From Paraclostridium bifermentans (GTDB lineage: Bacteria; Bacillota; Clostridia; Peptostreptococcales; Peptostreptococcaceae): DNA of 64,000 bases. This document shows positions 45,560 to 56,088 of this stretch, in pieces. The stretch is from assembly GCF_019916025.1 (NCBI RefSeq), contig NZ_CP079737.1:1178001-1242000 (forward strand), written 5' to 3'. How positions within the stretch are numbered: position 1 is the first letter of the stretch; every line of letters starts with the position of its first letter. Below the pieces are notes generated by a model, which saw nothing but the letters and a program-made list of their open reading frames with translations, did no database searches and was not told where the DNA came from. The translations under genes and the position numbers were made by a program.

Positions 45560-47226
45560 ATAGGCTAGAACTTCCCCTTGATTTAGCTTTTAGATATCAT
45601 GTAATACATGGACCTAACTTTGAAGAAGAGCTTAAAGCAACTGGATTAGAGTACACTTACTATGAAATAAGTGACACAGAGGGTGTGTTGACATTACCTA
45701 TAAGAGATCCGAATAGATATAATAAACTATTAAAAATACAGTCCTTAAAAATATTGGACTCAAGTATTGTCATGAATCAATTAGGTACAATAAGCAGAGA
45801 TACTAGCAATGGCGTGGTTGCTAAAGAAGAGATAGGAGCTAACTTTTTGCAAAATAACTCAAATATACCTATAACTGGAAAAGGTGTATTAGTTGCAGTT
45901 ATAGATTCAGGAATAGATTATTTACATGAAGATTTTATATACCCTGATAAAACATCAAAAATAGAATATATATGGGATCAGACTATAGATGGAAAGCCCC
46001 CAAAAGGATATAAGATAGGAACTGAGTATTCAAGGGAAGATATAAACAAGGCTATACAAGCTAACGATAAGAATTTAACTAAAGATGAAACTGGGCATGG
46101 AACTATGGTAAGTGGAATATGCTCAAGTCTTGGAAGTTTAAATAAGCAATATTCAGGAGTTGCACCGGATTCAGAGCTTATAATCGTAAAATTAAAAAAG
46201 ATTGATAAAAACTATGATAGTACTTTTTTTGAAGCTGGAATTAGGTATGCATATCAGAAATCGATAGAGTTAAATAAACCAATAGTTATTAACTTATCTC
46301 TAGGAAGTAATAGCTTAATAGGAGCAACAGAAAATGTATTAGGTGAAGAACCTACATTTACAAGAGGGGTTTGCATAGTATCTGCAGCAGGAAATGAAGG
46401 AAATACTCAAACTCATTCAATGGGCAAAGTAAGCTTTGTTGGGCAGCAAAAAGATATAGAATTGGAGATTTTTGAAGATGAAAGTCTTTTAGAAATAAAT
46501 ATATGGATAAGTAAGCCAGATAAAATAAGTGCAGCTGTTATAGCTCCTAGCGGAGAACAAAGTAAATTTATAAAAGTATCTAGTTACAATGAAGTTTCAG
46601 GGTTATTTGATCTTGAAGCTACATGGTATGTAATAACGTATGTATATCCAACTGAATATTCAGGGCAAGAACAAATAACAGTACTTCTTAAAAATGCAAC
46701 AAAGGGAATCTGGAAGATAAGATTAAAGGGAGAGTATATAACGAATGGAACTTATAATGCTTATTTGCCAAATCGAGCAATAATAAATCCTGGAACAAAG
46801 TTTCGAGATTCTACATCAGCATATACTATTAATTATCCATCTACATATGGCGATGTAATTTCAGCAGGTGCATACAACTTAGTTGAAAATAGTATATGGC
46901 CGCCATCATCAAGAGGACCTACAATAAATGGATTATTAAGACCTGATATAGTAGCACCAGGAGTTAATATAATTTCAACATACCCTGGAAATAGTTATGC
47001 AACTCTAACAGGAACCTCTGCATCAGGAGCTTATTTAGCAGGATCAGTTGCTTTGTACTTACAATATGCATTAGTAGATAATTACTATCCATTAAAAGGT
47101 TTTACTAATATGATAAGAACCTATATACATGCCGGAGCTAGAAGAAACTCAGAAATAATCTATCCAAATGATATTTATGGATATGGTTTTTTAGATATTA
47201 GAGGAGCTTTTGACCAACTCAAATAA
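45556..47226 (+). CDS. cspA: CspA-like germination protease, triad residues present
   Basis: A 556-residue S8 protein starting at ATG 45556 inside the cspB end (ATGA overlap). In C. difficile, CspB and CspA are fused and CspA is degenerate; here they are separate genes and this one keeps Asp117 ([13 protein letters not shown]), His181 ([10 protein letters not shown]) and Ser488 ([12 protein letters not shown]). The residues round the Ser differ from the standard SMATPH, so activity may be reduced. Jellyroll insert about 310-450, then SSRGP and [12 protein letters not shown] second copy's C-terminal part is at 3-653. Confidence 0.88.
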   Translation: MNRLELPLDLAFRYHVIHGPNFEEELKATGLEYTYYEISDTEGVLTLPIRDPNRYNKLLKIQSLKILDSSIVMNQLGTISRDTSNGVVAKEEIGANFLQNNSNIPITGKGVLVAVIDSGIDYLHEDFIYPDKTSKIEYIWDQTIDGKPPKGYKIGTEYSREDINKAIQANDKNLTKDETGHGTMVSGICSSLGSLNKQYSGVAPDSELIIVKLKKIDKNYDSTFFEAGIRYAYQKSIELNKPIVINLSLGSNSLIGATENVLGEEPTFTRGVCIVSAAGNEGNTQTHSMGKVSFVGQQKDIELEIFEDESLLEINIWISKPDKISAAVIAPSGEQSKFIKVSSYNEVSGLFDLEATWYVITYVYPTEYSGQEQITVLLKNATKGIWKIRLKGEYITNGTYNAYLPNRAIINPGTKFRDSTSAYTINYPSTYGDVISAGAYNLVENSIWPPSSRGPTINGLLRPDIVAPGVNIISTYPGNSYATLTGTSASGAYLAGSVALYLQYALVDNYYPLKGFTNMIRTYIHAGARRNSEIIYPNDIYGYGFLDIRGAFDQLK

Positions 47227-47244
47227 AAAGGAGGAAATTTTATT

Positions 47245-48918
47245 TTGGAAAAATCCTACCTTATAATTTATAAAGGTGACATAGCATCTGATTTAAAAAA
47301 AGCTGGAATAGAAAAATATATGATTTTAAATAATAATCTTACAGTAATATATGTGCCAAAAAATTTTAGAGAAGAAAATTTAAATAGAATTCCAAGCATT
47401 ACTTGGTGGCAAAACTCAGTGCCAATGAGTTCTTTAATTGAAATAACTAATAATTTACCTGAAGGTGTAAGTGTATCAGATGCAGCTGGCACAGATTATA
47501 TATATAAAAATCCATATATACAATCAACAGGTAAAAATGTTTTAATTGCGATTATAGATTCAGGTATAGATTATTTACATCCAGATTTTATAGAAAACAA
47601 TAAAACAAAAATAGTATCTATATGGGATCAAGAAAGCGATAAGAAAAAGCCACCAGAGGGATTAATTTTTGGAAGTGAATTTACAAGTGAAGATATAAAT
47701 AAAGCTATAGAAGGAAAAGATAACACATTAAGTGAAGATAGGATAGGAACAGGAACTACAGCAGCAGGTATAGCATCAGGAAGAGGAAATTTAAACTCTC
47801 AGTATAAAGGGGTTGCTATAGATAGTGAATTAGTTGTTGTTAAGCTTAGAGAGTATAAAGATACCTATAAAAAAGGGAAAATAAATTATCAAAAATCAGA
47901 TTTTCTAGCAGCTATAAGATATGTATTAGACGTGGCAAAGAAAGAAAATAAGAATATGATAATAAACTTAACAATAGGCTTGATTTCAAAATCTATTGTC
48001 GAGTCGACTATGTTATCTACGTTTAATGAGTTATCTCAACCTGGTATTGTAGTAGTAAGTGGAGCTGGAAATGAAGGAAATACAGATATCCATTACAGAG
48101 GCAAAATCAAAAGCAATGAAAAAGTAGATGATATAATTATCCAAGTTGGAAATCAAACCAATTTAGATATAACATTAGTCGTAAATTGACCTGATAAAAT
48201 TGGGGCTATGCTAATATCCCCATCGGGTGAAATGAGTTATAAAATTATGTACTCTCCGGAGTATTATGTATATAAAGGGAAATTTAATCTAGAAAATACT
48301 GATTATGAGATGAGACTTGCCTATCCTTGGTTAGAGTCAGGAAATGAGGAGCTGACAATAAGTTTATTTGATATAAAACCTGGTATATGGACTCTTAGAT
48401 TGATTCCAGAATTTATAATAGAAGGAAACTATGATGTCTATTTACCAAATAAAAATATTATTTCAAATGAAACTAGATTTTCAGATCCAGCATCAGAAGC
48501 TACGATAACTATGTATGCAGCGTCAGACAACGTAATAACTATAGGAACCTATAATGATAAAACAGATAGTATTTGGATTGGATCTTCGAAAGGGCCTGTA
48601 AAATTAAGTCTTATTAAACCAGATATAGTTGCTCCTGGAGTGGATATAATATCAACCTATATAAACAGTTCATACAATACCTCTATTGGTACTGGAGTCA
48701 GCGCTTCTATAGTAAGTGGAGTATTGGCAATTATATTTGAATATATAATTTCAGAGTATGAGTTTGCCAAAGAATTATTGTCAGTTGAGCCTTTAAAAAC
48801 ATATTTAATGTTGGGGGCTACTAAAAAAGATATATATACATATCCAAATATCACTCAAGGATATGGAATATTAAATTTAAAAAATACTATAGTGGAAATT
48901 GCAAATAACTTCGAATAA
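47245..48918 (+). pseudogene. cspC: CspC-like pseudoprotease interrupted by in-frame TGA
   Basis: The gene starts at TTG 47245 behind AAAAGGAGG and aligns with the intact CspC at 664-2343 over its full length. Codon 315 (48187-48189) is TGA, where the other copy has GGA (Gly before PDK), a single-base change; the same frame stays open to 48918. The active site is also degenerate, as in the other copy: Asp105 kept, Thr169 for His (GTGTTAAG), and Gly484 for Ser (GTGVSAS, counted through the stop). The stop lies near the start of the jellyroll insert, so a truncated product would lack the Ser-box region. Either a recent pseudogene, a sequencing error, or possible read-through (TGA is followed by C). 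Confidence 0.85.
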
Positions 48919-48978
48919 GATGAATTTTATATATCATAATGTAAAAACTAATTACAAAATGAAAAAGAGGTGATTATT

Positions 48979-49173
48979 ATGACAAATGAAAAAAGTAAAC
49001 CACTAAATGGAGAAGGAAACAAAAGATTAAAAGCTCATAGACCTGTAAAAAATGAATATACAGCAGCATGGGCAGGAACTAAAGAGTTAAAAGAGAATAG
49101 TAATGTATCTATACCATCATTAAATAATGTTGAAGAAGCTAAGGATTGGGTAGATAACGGAAGTAAATTATAA
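48979..49173 (+). CDS. DUF3787 / CDIF630_02480-family spore surface protein
   Basis: A 64-residue protein. I chose ATG 48979, preceded by AGAGGTG; the GTG at 48970 overlaps that RBS. The family core is clear: EYTAAWAGTKELKENSNVSIPS and VEEAKDWVDNGSKL match the DUF3787 pattern TAAWA...V.IPS..V..AKDWVD. Members are reported from C. difficile spore surfaces. Its place just after the csp cluster fits a sporulation role. Strong terminator follows. Confidence 0.8.
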   Translation: MTNEKSKPLNGEGNKRLKAHRPVKNEYTAAWAGTKELKENSNVSIPSLNNVEEAKDWVDNGSKL

Positions 49174-49174
49174 T

Positions 49175-49217
49175 AAAAAAAACGCTACTTAATTTAAATT
49201 AAGTAGCGTTTTTTTTA
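49175..49217. terminator. Bidirectional terminator
   Basis: AAAAAACGCTACTTAA pairs with TTAAGTAGCGTTTTTT, with T-runs on both strands, between convergent genes. Confidence 0.9.
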
Positions 49218-49224
49218 TTATAAT

Positions 49225-49620
49225 TTATTCACTAGGTACTAGTATATATTCACCTGATTTTATATTATAATCACTAGAAATAATATCTATATTTTCTTTA
49301 TAAACAACCTTTCTAAAATCATCAATATCTTCTATATTGGTATTGTAAGATTTTATTATATCATCTATAGTTTCACCTGAGTTGACCAAGTGCTTTACCA
49401 AGTGACGCCCATCCATAACCTTCTTATGGGCTTTGGTATAAGAAAGTTCAGTTAAATCATTAAAAGCAGGTACATTTTCAGATAAATAATTTACAGAAGT
49501 ATCTAAACAAGTTATATAATTATAGATAGCTTCTTTGAAAACTTGAGACAAAGATGTGCAATCATCAACCACAGGGCCTATAAATAGCAATATAACTATA
49601 ATTAATAATACATATTTCAT
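49225..49620 (-). CDS. Membrane-anchored protein with LysM-like C-terminus
   Basis: A 131-residue protein. ATG 49620 lies after AGGAGGG with good spacing; the GTG at 49629 overlaps that RBS. N-terminal signal anchor (YVLLIIVILLFIGPV), a helical middle, and a C-terminal segment like a LysM fold (HLVKHLVNSGETIDDIIKSYNTNIEDID ... YNIKSGEYILVPS), which binds peptidoglycan glycan. The LysM match is degenerate. Probably a cell-wall-associated protein. Confidence 0.65.
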   Translation of the reverse strand: MKYVLLIIVILLFIGPVVDDCTSLSQVFKEAIYNYITCLDTSVNYLSENVPAFNDLTELSYTKAHKKVMDGRHLVKHLVNSGETIDDIIKSYNTNIEDIDDFRKVVYKENIDIISSDYNIKSGEYILVPSE

Positions 49621-49692
49621 ATAAAACACCCTCCTACATAGGAGTATTATAAAATTTGTGAAAAATATACAAATTTTATGAAAAATAAAACA

Positions 49693-49721
49693 TTGACTAG
49701 AAAAATATAAGTTGGTATAAT
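49693..49721 (+). promoter_or_regulatory. Promoter of the asnS T-box leader
   Basis: -35 TTGACT (49693-49698), 17-base spacer, -10 TATAAT (49716-49721). Confidence 0.85.
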
Positions 49722-49751
49722 CTTAGTAATAATTGAAATAATATAAAAATA

Positions 49752-50005
49752 AAGACAGTGAAGAGAAGAGTAGATATAAAATGTAGTTACAGCGATTTGA
49801 GGATGGTGAAAGCTCAATACGAAGTTTATATTGAAGAACATCTCGGAGTCTCTAACCGAAATTTAAGAAAGTAGGCTTAGACGGAAGGTCCCGTTATAGA
49901 CCATAAGCAATGCTTAGCTAAGAGGCCATTTTTATGGCAATTAGGGTGGTACCGCGATAGTAATAGTCTTTCGTCCCTTTATTTGGGATGAAGGGCTTTT
50001 TTTAA
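49752..50005 (+). promoter_or_regulatory. T-box leader of asnS, Asn specifier
   Basis: Stem I begins GAAGAGAAGAGTA (S-turn AGTA at 49769-49772). On its 3' side GAAG-AAC-A-TCTC gives specifier AAC (49838-49840), the Asn codon, followed by a purine. The T-box itself, AGGGTGGTACCGCG (49944-49957), and a terminator (AGTCTTTCGTCCC with GGGATGAAGGGCT) follow. Uncharged tRNA-Asn would favour antitermination and asnS expression. Confidence 0.92.
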
Positions 50006-50036
50006 TATTTAAATTTAATTTTTAGGAGGACATAAA

Positions 50037-51437
50037 ATGCAAAGAGATTTTATAGAAATTAAAGATCTTTACAGAAACAAAGAAGAACATATCGGTAAAA
50101 GTATAAAAGTAGCTGGATGGATAAGAACATCTAGAGCGTCTAAAAATTTCGGATTTATAGAATTAAATGACGGAAGTTTCTTCAAAAACATGCAAGTAGT
50201 AATATCAGATGAGAAGTTAGAAAACTTCAAAGAAATAACTAAGCTTCCAATAAGTTCATCAATACTAGTTGAGGGTGAGCTTGTAGCAACAGAAGGGGCA
50301 AAGCAACCTGTAGAAATACATGCAACTAATATTGAACTAGAAGGGGAATCAGATAGTTCATACCCATTACAAAAGAAAAGACATACTTTAGAATATTTAA
50401 GAACTATAGCTCACTTAAGACCTAGAAGTAATACTTTTTCAGCAGTGTTCAGAGTAAGAAGTTTAGCAGCTTATGCTATACACAAGTTCTTCCAAGATAG
50501 AAACTTCGTATATGCACATTCACCAATCATAACAGGAAGTGACTGTGAAGGTGCTGGAGAAATGTTTAGAATAACAACTATGGATTTAAACAGTATACCT
50601 AAAACTGAAGAAGGTGCAATAGATTACTCTAACGACTTCTTTGGAAAAGAAGCTAACCTAACAGTTAGTGGACAATTAAATGCTGAAATAATGGCACTTG
50701 CATTTAGAAATGTTTATACATTTGGACCAACATTTAGAGCAGAAAATTCATTCACACAAAGACATGCATCAGAGTTTTGGATGATAGAGCCTGAAATAGC
50801 ATTTGCTGACTTAGAAGACAATATGGAACTTGCAGAAGATATGATAAAATATGTTATAAGCTATGTTATGGAACATGCTCCAGAAGAAATGGAATTCTTC
50901 AATAGTTTCATAGATAAAGGATTAATAGAAAGATTAAACAATGTAGTAAACTCTGAATTTACTAGAATAACATATACTAAAGCTGTAGAAATGTTACAAG
51001 AATCAGGTCATGAGTTTGAATATCCAGTTCAGTGGGGAGACGATCTTCAAACAGAGCATGAAAGATATTTAACAGAACAAGTATTTAAAGCTCCTGTATT
51101 TGTTACAGATTATCCAAAAGATATAAAAGCATTCTACATGAGAATGAATGAAGATGGAAAAACTGTTAGAGCTATGGACCTTTTAGTTCCTGGCGTAGGA
51201 GAAATAGTTGGAGGATCTCAAAGAGAAGAGAGACATGATGTATTATTAGATAGAATAAAAGAAATGAATTTAAATGAAGAAGATTACTGGTGGTATTTAG
51301 AATTAAGAAAATATGGAACAGCTACTCACTCAGGATTTGGATTAGGATTTGAGAGAATAATAATGTATATGACTGGTATGGCAAACATAAGAGACGTAAT
51401 ACCATTCCCTAGAACTCCAAAAAATGCAGAATTCTAA
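50037..51437 (+). CDS. asnS: Asparaginyl-tRNA synthetase
   Basis: A 466-residue class II synthetase with RBS TTAGGAGG. N-terminal OB anticodon-binding domain ([24 protein letters not shown]), then the catalytic core with motif 2-like [33 protein letters not shown], the C-terminal motif 3 [31 protein letters not shown]. It charges tRNA-Asn. Regulated by the T-box leader, which reads an Asn codon. Confidence 0.97.
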   Translation: MQRDFIEIKDLYRNKEEHIGKSIKVAGWIRTSRASKNFGFIELNDGSFFKNMQVVISDEKLENFKEITKLPISSSILVEGELVATEGAKQPVEIHATNIELEGESDSSYPLQKKRHTLEYLRTIAHLRPRSNTFSAVFRVRSLAAYAIHKFFQDRNFVYAHSPIITGSDCEGAGEMFRITTMDLNSIPKTEEGAIDYSNDFFGKEANLTVSGQLNAEIMALAFRNVYTFGPTFRAENSFTQRHASEFWMIEPEIAFADLEDNMELAEDMIKYVISYVMEHAPEEMEFFNSFIDKGLIERLNNVVNSEFTRITYTKAVEMLQESGHEFEYPVQWGDDLQTEHERYLTEQVFKAPVFVTDYPKDIKAFYMRMNEDGKTVRAMDLLVPGVGEIVGGSQREERHDVLLDRIKEMNLNEEDYWWYLELRKYGTATHSGFGLGFERIIMYMTGMANIRDVIPFPRTPKNAEF

Positions 51438-51472
51438 TTTTATGTAATATAACAAAATTTTATTATATAAAC

Positions 51473-51504
51473 AAAAGCCCTTAGATATTATCTAAGGGCT
51501 TTTA
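51473..51504 (+). terminator. Terminator after asnS
   Basis: AAAAGCCCTTAGA pairs with TCTAAGGGCTTTT, 13 bp. Confidence 0.9.
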
Positions 51505-51653
51505 ATATTTAAATTTAAATATATGATAATATAGTAGTTTAATGGAAAATATAAATTAAATATAAGCTAAATTTCAATATGTAGACATTAAAACTTTATT
51601 AGAATATAATAGTAATAAGGTTAAAAGATAAAGGTTAATCAGGAGGTAAAGAT

Positions 51654-52229
51654 ATGTCAGACGATAGAATAATTGATTTCAATGAACTAAAAAATAAAGT
51701 AAAAGATTCTGATGTAGATAAGTTTGAACAATATATATATACTCTTTATAACTCAGTAATGAGTGGTAGTATGAGTATGGTTGAGTTTTCTAAAAAAATA
51801 ATGGAATATATGAATGAAAATAACATATCTCAAGAAAAATTTATAAATATCCAAAAGAAATTTATGGAGAGATATGGAATGGATTCTTCTGAAATTGATG
51901 AACAATTAAAGAACCTTGGTATAGATCCTAAAAATATAGACTTAAGCAATATGGAGAATGTCAATTTTGAAGAAATAAAAAAAAGTATAGGGTTTTATGA
52001 AAAATATAATTATAAGATAAAACCAAAAGCTTCTGTAGAAACATATATAAAAAATGATCACAATGATATAAGAATTATATTTGATCAAGAACAAGTTACT
52101 TTAATAAGTCAAGGAAAGATAAACCTTGTTGATGCAGAGCTTAATGAACTTTTACTATCATATAAAAATTCATTAGATAAGACTATAAACATAACTATGT
52201 GTGAAAACATAACAGAATATGATTATTAA
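51654..52229 (+). CDS. DUF3867 family protein
   Basis: A 191-residue cytosolic protein with RBS CAGGAGG. It matches the clostridial DUF3867 pattern: opening DRIIDFNELKNKVKDSDVDKFEQYIYTLY, then MSMVEFSKKIMEYMNENNISQEKFINIQKKFMERYG. Helical N-terminal half and a beta-rich C-terminal part (DIRIIFDQEQVTLISQGKINLVDAELN). Function unknown. Convergent with the YhgE/Pip gene. Confidence 0.85.
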   Translation: MSDDRIIDFNELKNKVKDSDVDKFEQYIYTLYNSVMSGSMSMVEFSKKIMEYMNENNISQEKFINIQKKFMERYGMDSSEIDEQLKNLGIDPKNIDLSNMENVNFEEIKKSIGFYEKYNYKIKPKASVETYIKNDHNDIRIIFDQEQVTLISQGKINLVDAELNELLLSYKNSLDKTINITMCENITEYDY

Positions 52230-52262
52230 AAAAGAGATAGGAATTATCCTATCTCTTTTTTT
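52228..52262. terminator. Bidirectional terminator
   Basis: AAAAAAGAGATAGGA pairs with TCCTATCTCTTTTTT, with T-runs on both strands. Confidence 0.9.
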
Positions 52263-54408
52263 AATGTTCAGAAAGACCACTCTCACTGAACTTTTCATTA
52301 AATTTATGATAAATTTTGTTTATAGGTTTTTTAAGTGGTAATGCAATTATAAGAGAAATTGCTATATAGAATGTTAGAATAGCTAAATCTCTATATAATA
52401 CAGGAGTATAAACCCCACCAACAGATTCTCTTAACATAGAAATTGAATAAGTAAATGGTAGATATGGATTTACCATTTGGAAAAACTTAGGTGTAACTTC
52501 TATTGGGAATGTACCACCTGAACCAGCTACTTGTATAACTAAAAGTATAATTCCCATAGCTTTACCCATATTACCGAATACAGAAAGTAGAGAATAAACA
52601 ATAGCTGTAAATACTATACTTGTAAATACAGAACCTAACACTAGTAGAACTGGATCTACAGGTTTTACACCAAGTACATAAATGTCTCCTAGACTTACTA
52701 TTAATGCTTGGACTATTGCAATTAATACAAATGTAAGACCTCTACCAAAATAAACCTCATAAGATTTATAATTTCCATGAACCTCAGCAGATAAAAGTGA
52801 AGATAATAAAAGTAATCCAACCCATAATGATAATACTGTATAGAATGGAGTCATAGCTGATCCATAATTTTCTATTGGGTATAACTTATTTTCTTTAACC
52901 GTAACAGGTTCTTTTAAGAAGTTCTTTTTAGATACTATATCATTTTTAAGTAATTTAACTAAATCATTAAGATTTTCTTCATCATTTACCTTTTTAACTG
53001 CATCAGTAAGTTCATTAACCATACTTTCAACTTTAGGTAATTTTTCTTTAGCGTAGTTAATTCCTTCAAGACCTTTATCTGATAACTTAAGTGTAGTATT
53101 TAGTATATCTTCAGCCTGAGGAAGCTTATTTTCAGCTTCTTGAAGTGTTTTTATAACATCATCACTAACAGAATATCCTTTTTCAAATATATCATTTATA
53201 GGGCCTGAAACTTTACCATCAAAATTATTATATAATGAAGATGTAATTGACTGTATATCAGATCCTATTTTTAAGACATTACCTAAAACATCATCAGCAG
53301 GTGTCTGTCCACTTTGAATTTGACTCTTTATTGAGCTTAACGAATTCATACCTTGAGTTAATTTTGAATCTAAATCCTTTAATCTGTTTATAGTATCACT
53401 TAAAGGATGGTTTTGAGTAAGGTTATTTAATTTAGTTAAAAATTCTAAAACAGAATTATTTATAGTTGCTAAATTATGTAACTTACTTGATAGATTATCT
53501 ATTAACATTATAGCATCATCAGAACCATTCTTTATTGCATTATTAAGTGCATTTGCAGTATCCATAATAGAGTTAGATATATCATTCATTAAGCCTATAT
53601 CATTCTTTATTATAGGAGCAACTTTATTTATACTATCTTGAGAACTCTTTAAAAACTTTTGAACGTCAGCTGACAATCCTTGAGCTTGGTTTATAGTATT
53701 TTTTATTAAAGGTAAATCTTTTTGAATATCTTTAACTAAATCGGTAGCTTTAACAACACCATTAGATGCAAGATTTATTGTTTCGTTTAAATCTCCAAAT
53801 TTACCTTGTACTTCAACTAAAGAGTTTTCAACATCATTTAGTTTTGGAATTTGACCTTCAAGTTCTATTCCTAATTCATTAGATACCTCAAATAAAACTT
53901 GGCTTACTGTTTCAACTACAGTTTGATTTATTTGTAATTGTATCGTAGATGCTCCTTTATCCGTAATTTTTGGAGCAATAGCATTTATCTTCTCATTTAC
54001 AGAGTAAATTAATTCACCTTTTTTAACATCAGATGATATAAGAGAAGTTAAATCTTTTGAGAAATTTGCAGGTATCTCAATAGATGCATAATACTTACCA
54101 TCTTTAACACCTTTTAAACCATTGTCTTTATTAACGAATTTCCAACCTAAATCAGAGTTATCTTTTAGGTTTTTTACAAGTTCATCACCAATATTTATTT
54201 CTTTGTCCCTTACAGTAGTACCTTTATCGTTGTTTACAATAGCTACAGATATATTACTAGTACTACCATATGGATCCCAAGATGCCTTTATATTAAACCA
54301 TGCATATAAAGAAGGTAAAATACAAAGTGCGACTACAACTATAAGCATAGCATAATTTGTAAATATGTCTTTTAAATCTTTTTTGAATATATTAAGGATG
54401 TTTCTCAA
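52261..54408 (-). CDS. YhgE/Pip-type membrane protein (phage infection protein family)
   Basis: A 715-residue protein if it starts at TTG 54408, with GGAGG eleven bases upstream; a longer frame to 54444 begins before the RBS. One N-terminal TM (YAMLIVVVALCILPSLYAWFNIKASWDPYGST, the family signature), a ~480-residue extracytoplasmic region rich in heptads (for example LSSKLHNLATINNSVLEFLTKLNNL), and five to six C-terminal TM segments of ABC-2 permease type. This is the Pip/YhgE layout, known as phage receptors in lactococci and related to ESX/T7-type YueB. A role in phage adsorption or export is inferred. Confidence 0.9.
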   Translation of the reverse strand: MRNILNIFKKDLKDIFTNYAMLIVVVALCILPSLYAWFNIKASWDPYGSTSNISVAIVNNDKGTTVRDKEINIGDELVKNLKDNSDLGWKFVNKDNGLKGVKDGKYYASIEIPANFSKDLTSLISSDVKKGELIYSVNEKINAIAPKITDKGASTIQLQINQTVVETVSQVLFEVSNELGIELEGQIPKLNDVENSLVEVQGKFGDLNETINLASNGVVKATDLVKDIQKDLPLIKNTINQAQGLSADVQKFLKSSQDSINKVAPIIKNDIGLMNDISNSIMDTANALNNAIKNGSDDAIMLIDNLSSKLHNLATINNSVLEFLTKLNNLTQNHPLSDTINRLKDLDSKLTQGMNSLSSIKSQIQSGQTPADDVLGNVLKIGSDIQSITSSLYNNFDGKVSGPINDIFEKGYSVSDDVIKTLQEAENKLPQAEDILNTTLKLSDKGLEGINYAKEKLPKVESMVNELTDAVKKVNDEENLNDLVKLLKNDIVSKKNFLKEPVTVKENKLYPIENYGSAMTPFYTVLSLWVGLLLLSSLLSAEVHGNYKSYEVYFGRGLTFVLIAIVQALIVSLGDIYVLGVKPVDPVLLVLGSVFTSIVFTAIVYSLLSVFGNMGKAMGIILLVIQVAGSGGTFPIEVTPKFFQMVNPYLPFTYSISMLRESVGGVYTPVLYRDLAILTFYIAISLIIALPLKKPINKIYHKFNEKFSESGLSEH

Positions 54409-54641
54409 TATAATATTCACCTCCAAAAGTAAGAATTCTAACAAATTTAAATTATAATGTTTTTAGTCCAAATAGTCAATATTAAAATTAAAATATATTA
54501 AAAATTATACTTATATAGTAATTATAACCAAAGTAATCAAGTATATGACAAATAAAAAAAATACTTTGCTTATGTCGACATAATATTGATTACAATTGAA
54601 ATTAAAAAAGATGGTCTATTTGACCATCTAAGATTTTACTA

Positions 54642-56021
54642 TTACTTTAATATTAACTTAGCTAATATCGTTATAATTGGTAAAGCTATTAAAGTTCTTG
54701 TCAAAAATATAATAAATAAATCTTTTAAATTTAATGGGATATCTGATTTTAATATAACTGCACCTGTTTCTGTTAAGTATAGAAGTTGAGTTATAGATAG
54801 AGCTCCTATTATAAATTTCGTTAATATATCAAAGTGAGTACCTGATACCATTATAGAAGGTAAAAACATATCAGCAAATCCAACTAATACAGCTGGAGCA
54901 GCTTCTACGGCATTAGGTATTTGAAGTAACTTAAGTAAAAATACTACAGGGAATGATATCCAAGTAAATATAGGTGTAAACTCAGCTACTATAAGTGCAA
55001 TTGTTCCCCAGGCCATTACAAGAGGAAGTAAAGCTAAATACATATCTACAACAGTTTTAAATCCATTTTTAATTATTAGATTTAATGAAGGTGCATTTTC
55101 AGCTCTATATAAAGCTTTAGATAAAGCAAATGAAAATACATTCTCACCTTCTGGAATAAGTTCTTCTTTTAAATGGTCTACATTGTTATAAGTTTTATCT
55201 TTAATATGAGCTAAAGGGTATATACGAGGCATTATAATAGCACAGGCTAAAGAAGCAACACAAACACAACCATAAAAAGGAACAAACAAGCTCATTAATC
55301 CTAACTGATCAGCTATGACTGTTGAGAAAGGTAAAGATACCAATGAAAAACAAACAGATATTATGCAAGCTTCTTTTGCAGTATAAAACCCTTGCTTATA
55401 CTGAGTATTTGTTATCATAATACCAAGAGTACCATCACCAAGCCAAGACGATATAGCATCTACAGCAGAACGACCAGGAACTTTAAATATATTGTACATA
55501 AATTTAGAAATTAAAGTTCCTACAAAATCCATAAGACCAAAGTCTACAACTAAAGGTAATAAAAATCCAGAAACTAAGAAAATTGCTAAAAGACTAGGTA
55601 AAATTCCTAAAATTGTTTGTCCAGTAACTTCAGACTTAACGAATTCAGGACCAAATCCTAAAACCGTCATAGATACAAATATAGCTCCTAATACTCTAAA
55701 AGATAACCAAAATAAAGGAACATCTAGTATACTTTTAAGAAAATCATTTTTAATATTTACAAATTTACTTAATATAGATAAAAGTGCTGATGAAACAATT
55801 ACTATAAGTGCTATATAATCTAAATAATTAGAAAATGATATTTTTATTAATTCGGCTAAAAATCCAATTCCTATGTTTATTGAAGAAATTCCTTCAATTG
55901 GTACCATATTTCCATATGGAAGAGGGATTACAAATAATATTAATCCTAATAATGATGGGATTAAAAACTTAATAAAACTATTAGATGTAGGTTTGTTATA
56001 AAAGCTAATTTTATTCTCCAT
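54642..56021 (-). CDS. YjiH-family membrane protein (nucleoside-recognition/Gate domain), probable arginine transporter
   Basis: A 459-residue polytopic protein with RBS AAAGGAGA and about ten TM segments. YjiH landmarks: an N-terminal FLIPSLLGLILFVIPLPY and two Gate-domain halves (ISSWLGDGTLGIMITNTQYKQGFYTAKEA; EAAPAVLVGFADMFLPSIMVSG). Controlled by a T-box leader on the same strand whose specifier reads AGA (Arg). This suggests it imports or exchanges arginine or a related amino acid rather than a nucleoside. The substrate is inferred from the leader. Confidence 0.85.
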   Translation of the reverse strand: MENKISFYNKPTSNSFIKFLIPSLLGLILFVIPLPYGNMVPIEGISSINIGIGFLAELIKISFSNYLDYIALIVIVSSALLSILSKFVNIKNDFLKSILDVPLFWLSFRVLGAIFVSMTVLGFGPEFVKSEVTGQTILGILPSLLAIFLVSGFLLPLVVDFGLMDFVGTLISKFMYNIFKVPGRSAVDAISSWLGDGTLGIMITNTQYKQGFYTAKEACIISVCFSLVSLPFSTVIADQLGLMSLFVPFYGCVCVASLACAIIMPRIYPLAHIKDKTYNNVDHLKEELIPEGENVFSFALSKALYRAENAPSLNLIIKNGFKTVVDMYLALLPLVMAWGTIALIVAEFTPIFTWISFPVVFLLKLLQIPNAVEAAPAVLVGFADMFLPSIMVSGTHFDILTKFIIGALSITQLLYLTETGAVILKSDIPLNLKDLFIIFLTRTLIALPIITILAKLILK

Positions 56022-56088
56022 AAAATAATATCTCCTTTTGAATTTTATATTAAAACGTCTTTATAAATGCATTTATTTTTAAATTAAA

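Noticed and set aside
48187-48189. TGA in cspC2 as a selenocysteine codon
   Set aside because: The paralogue has Gly, not Cys, at this position and no obvious SECIS hairpin follows immediately; nonsense mutation is simpler.
52261-54408. YhgE/Pip protein as a type VII secretion component in a T7SS locus
   Set aside because: Layout resembles YueB/Pip, but no EssC, WXG100 or LXG toxin gene lies nearby.
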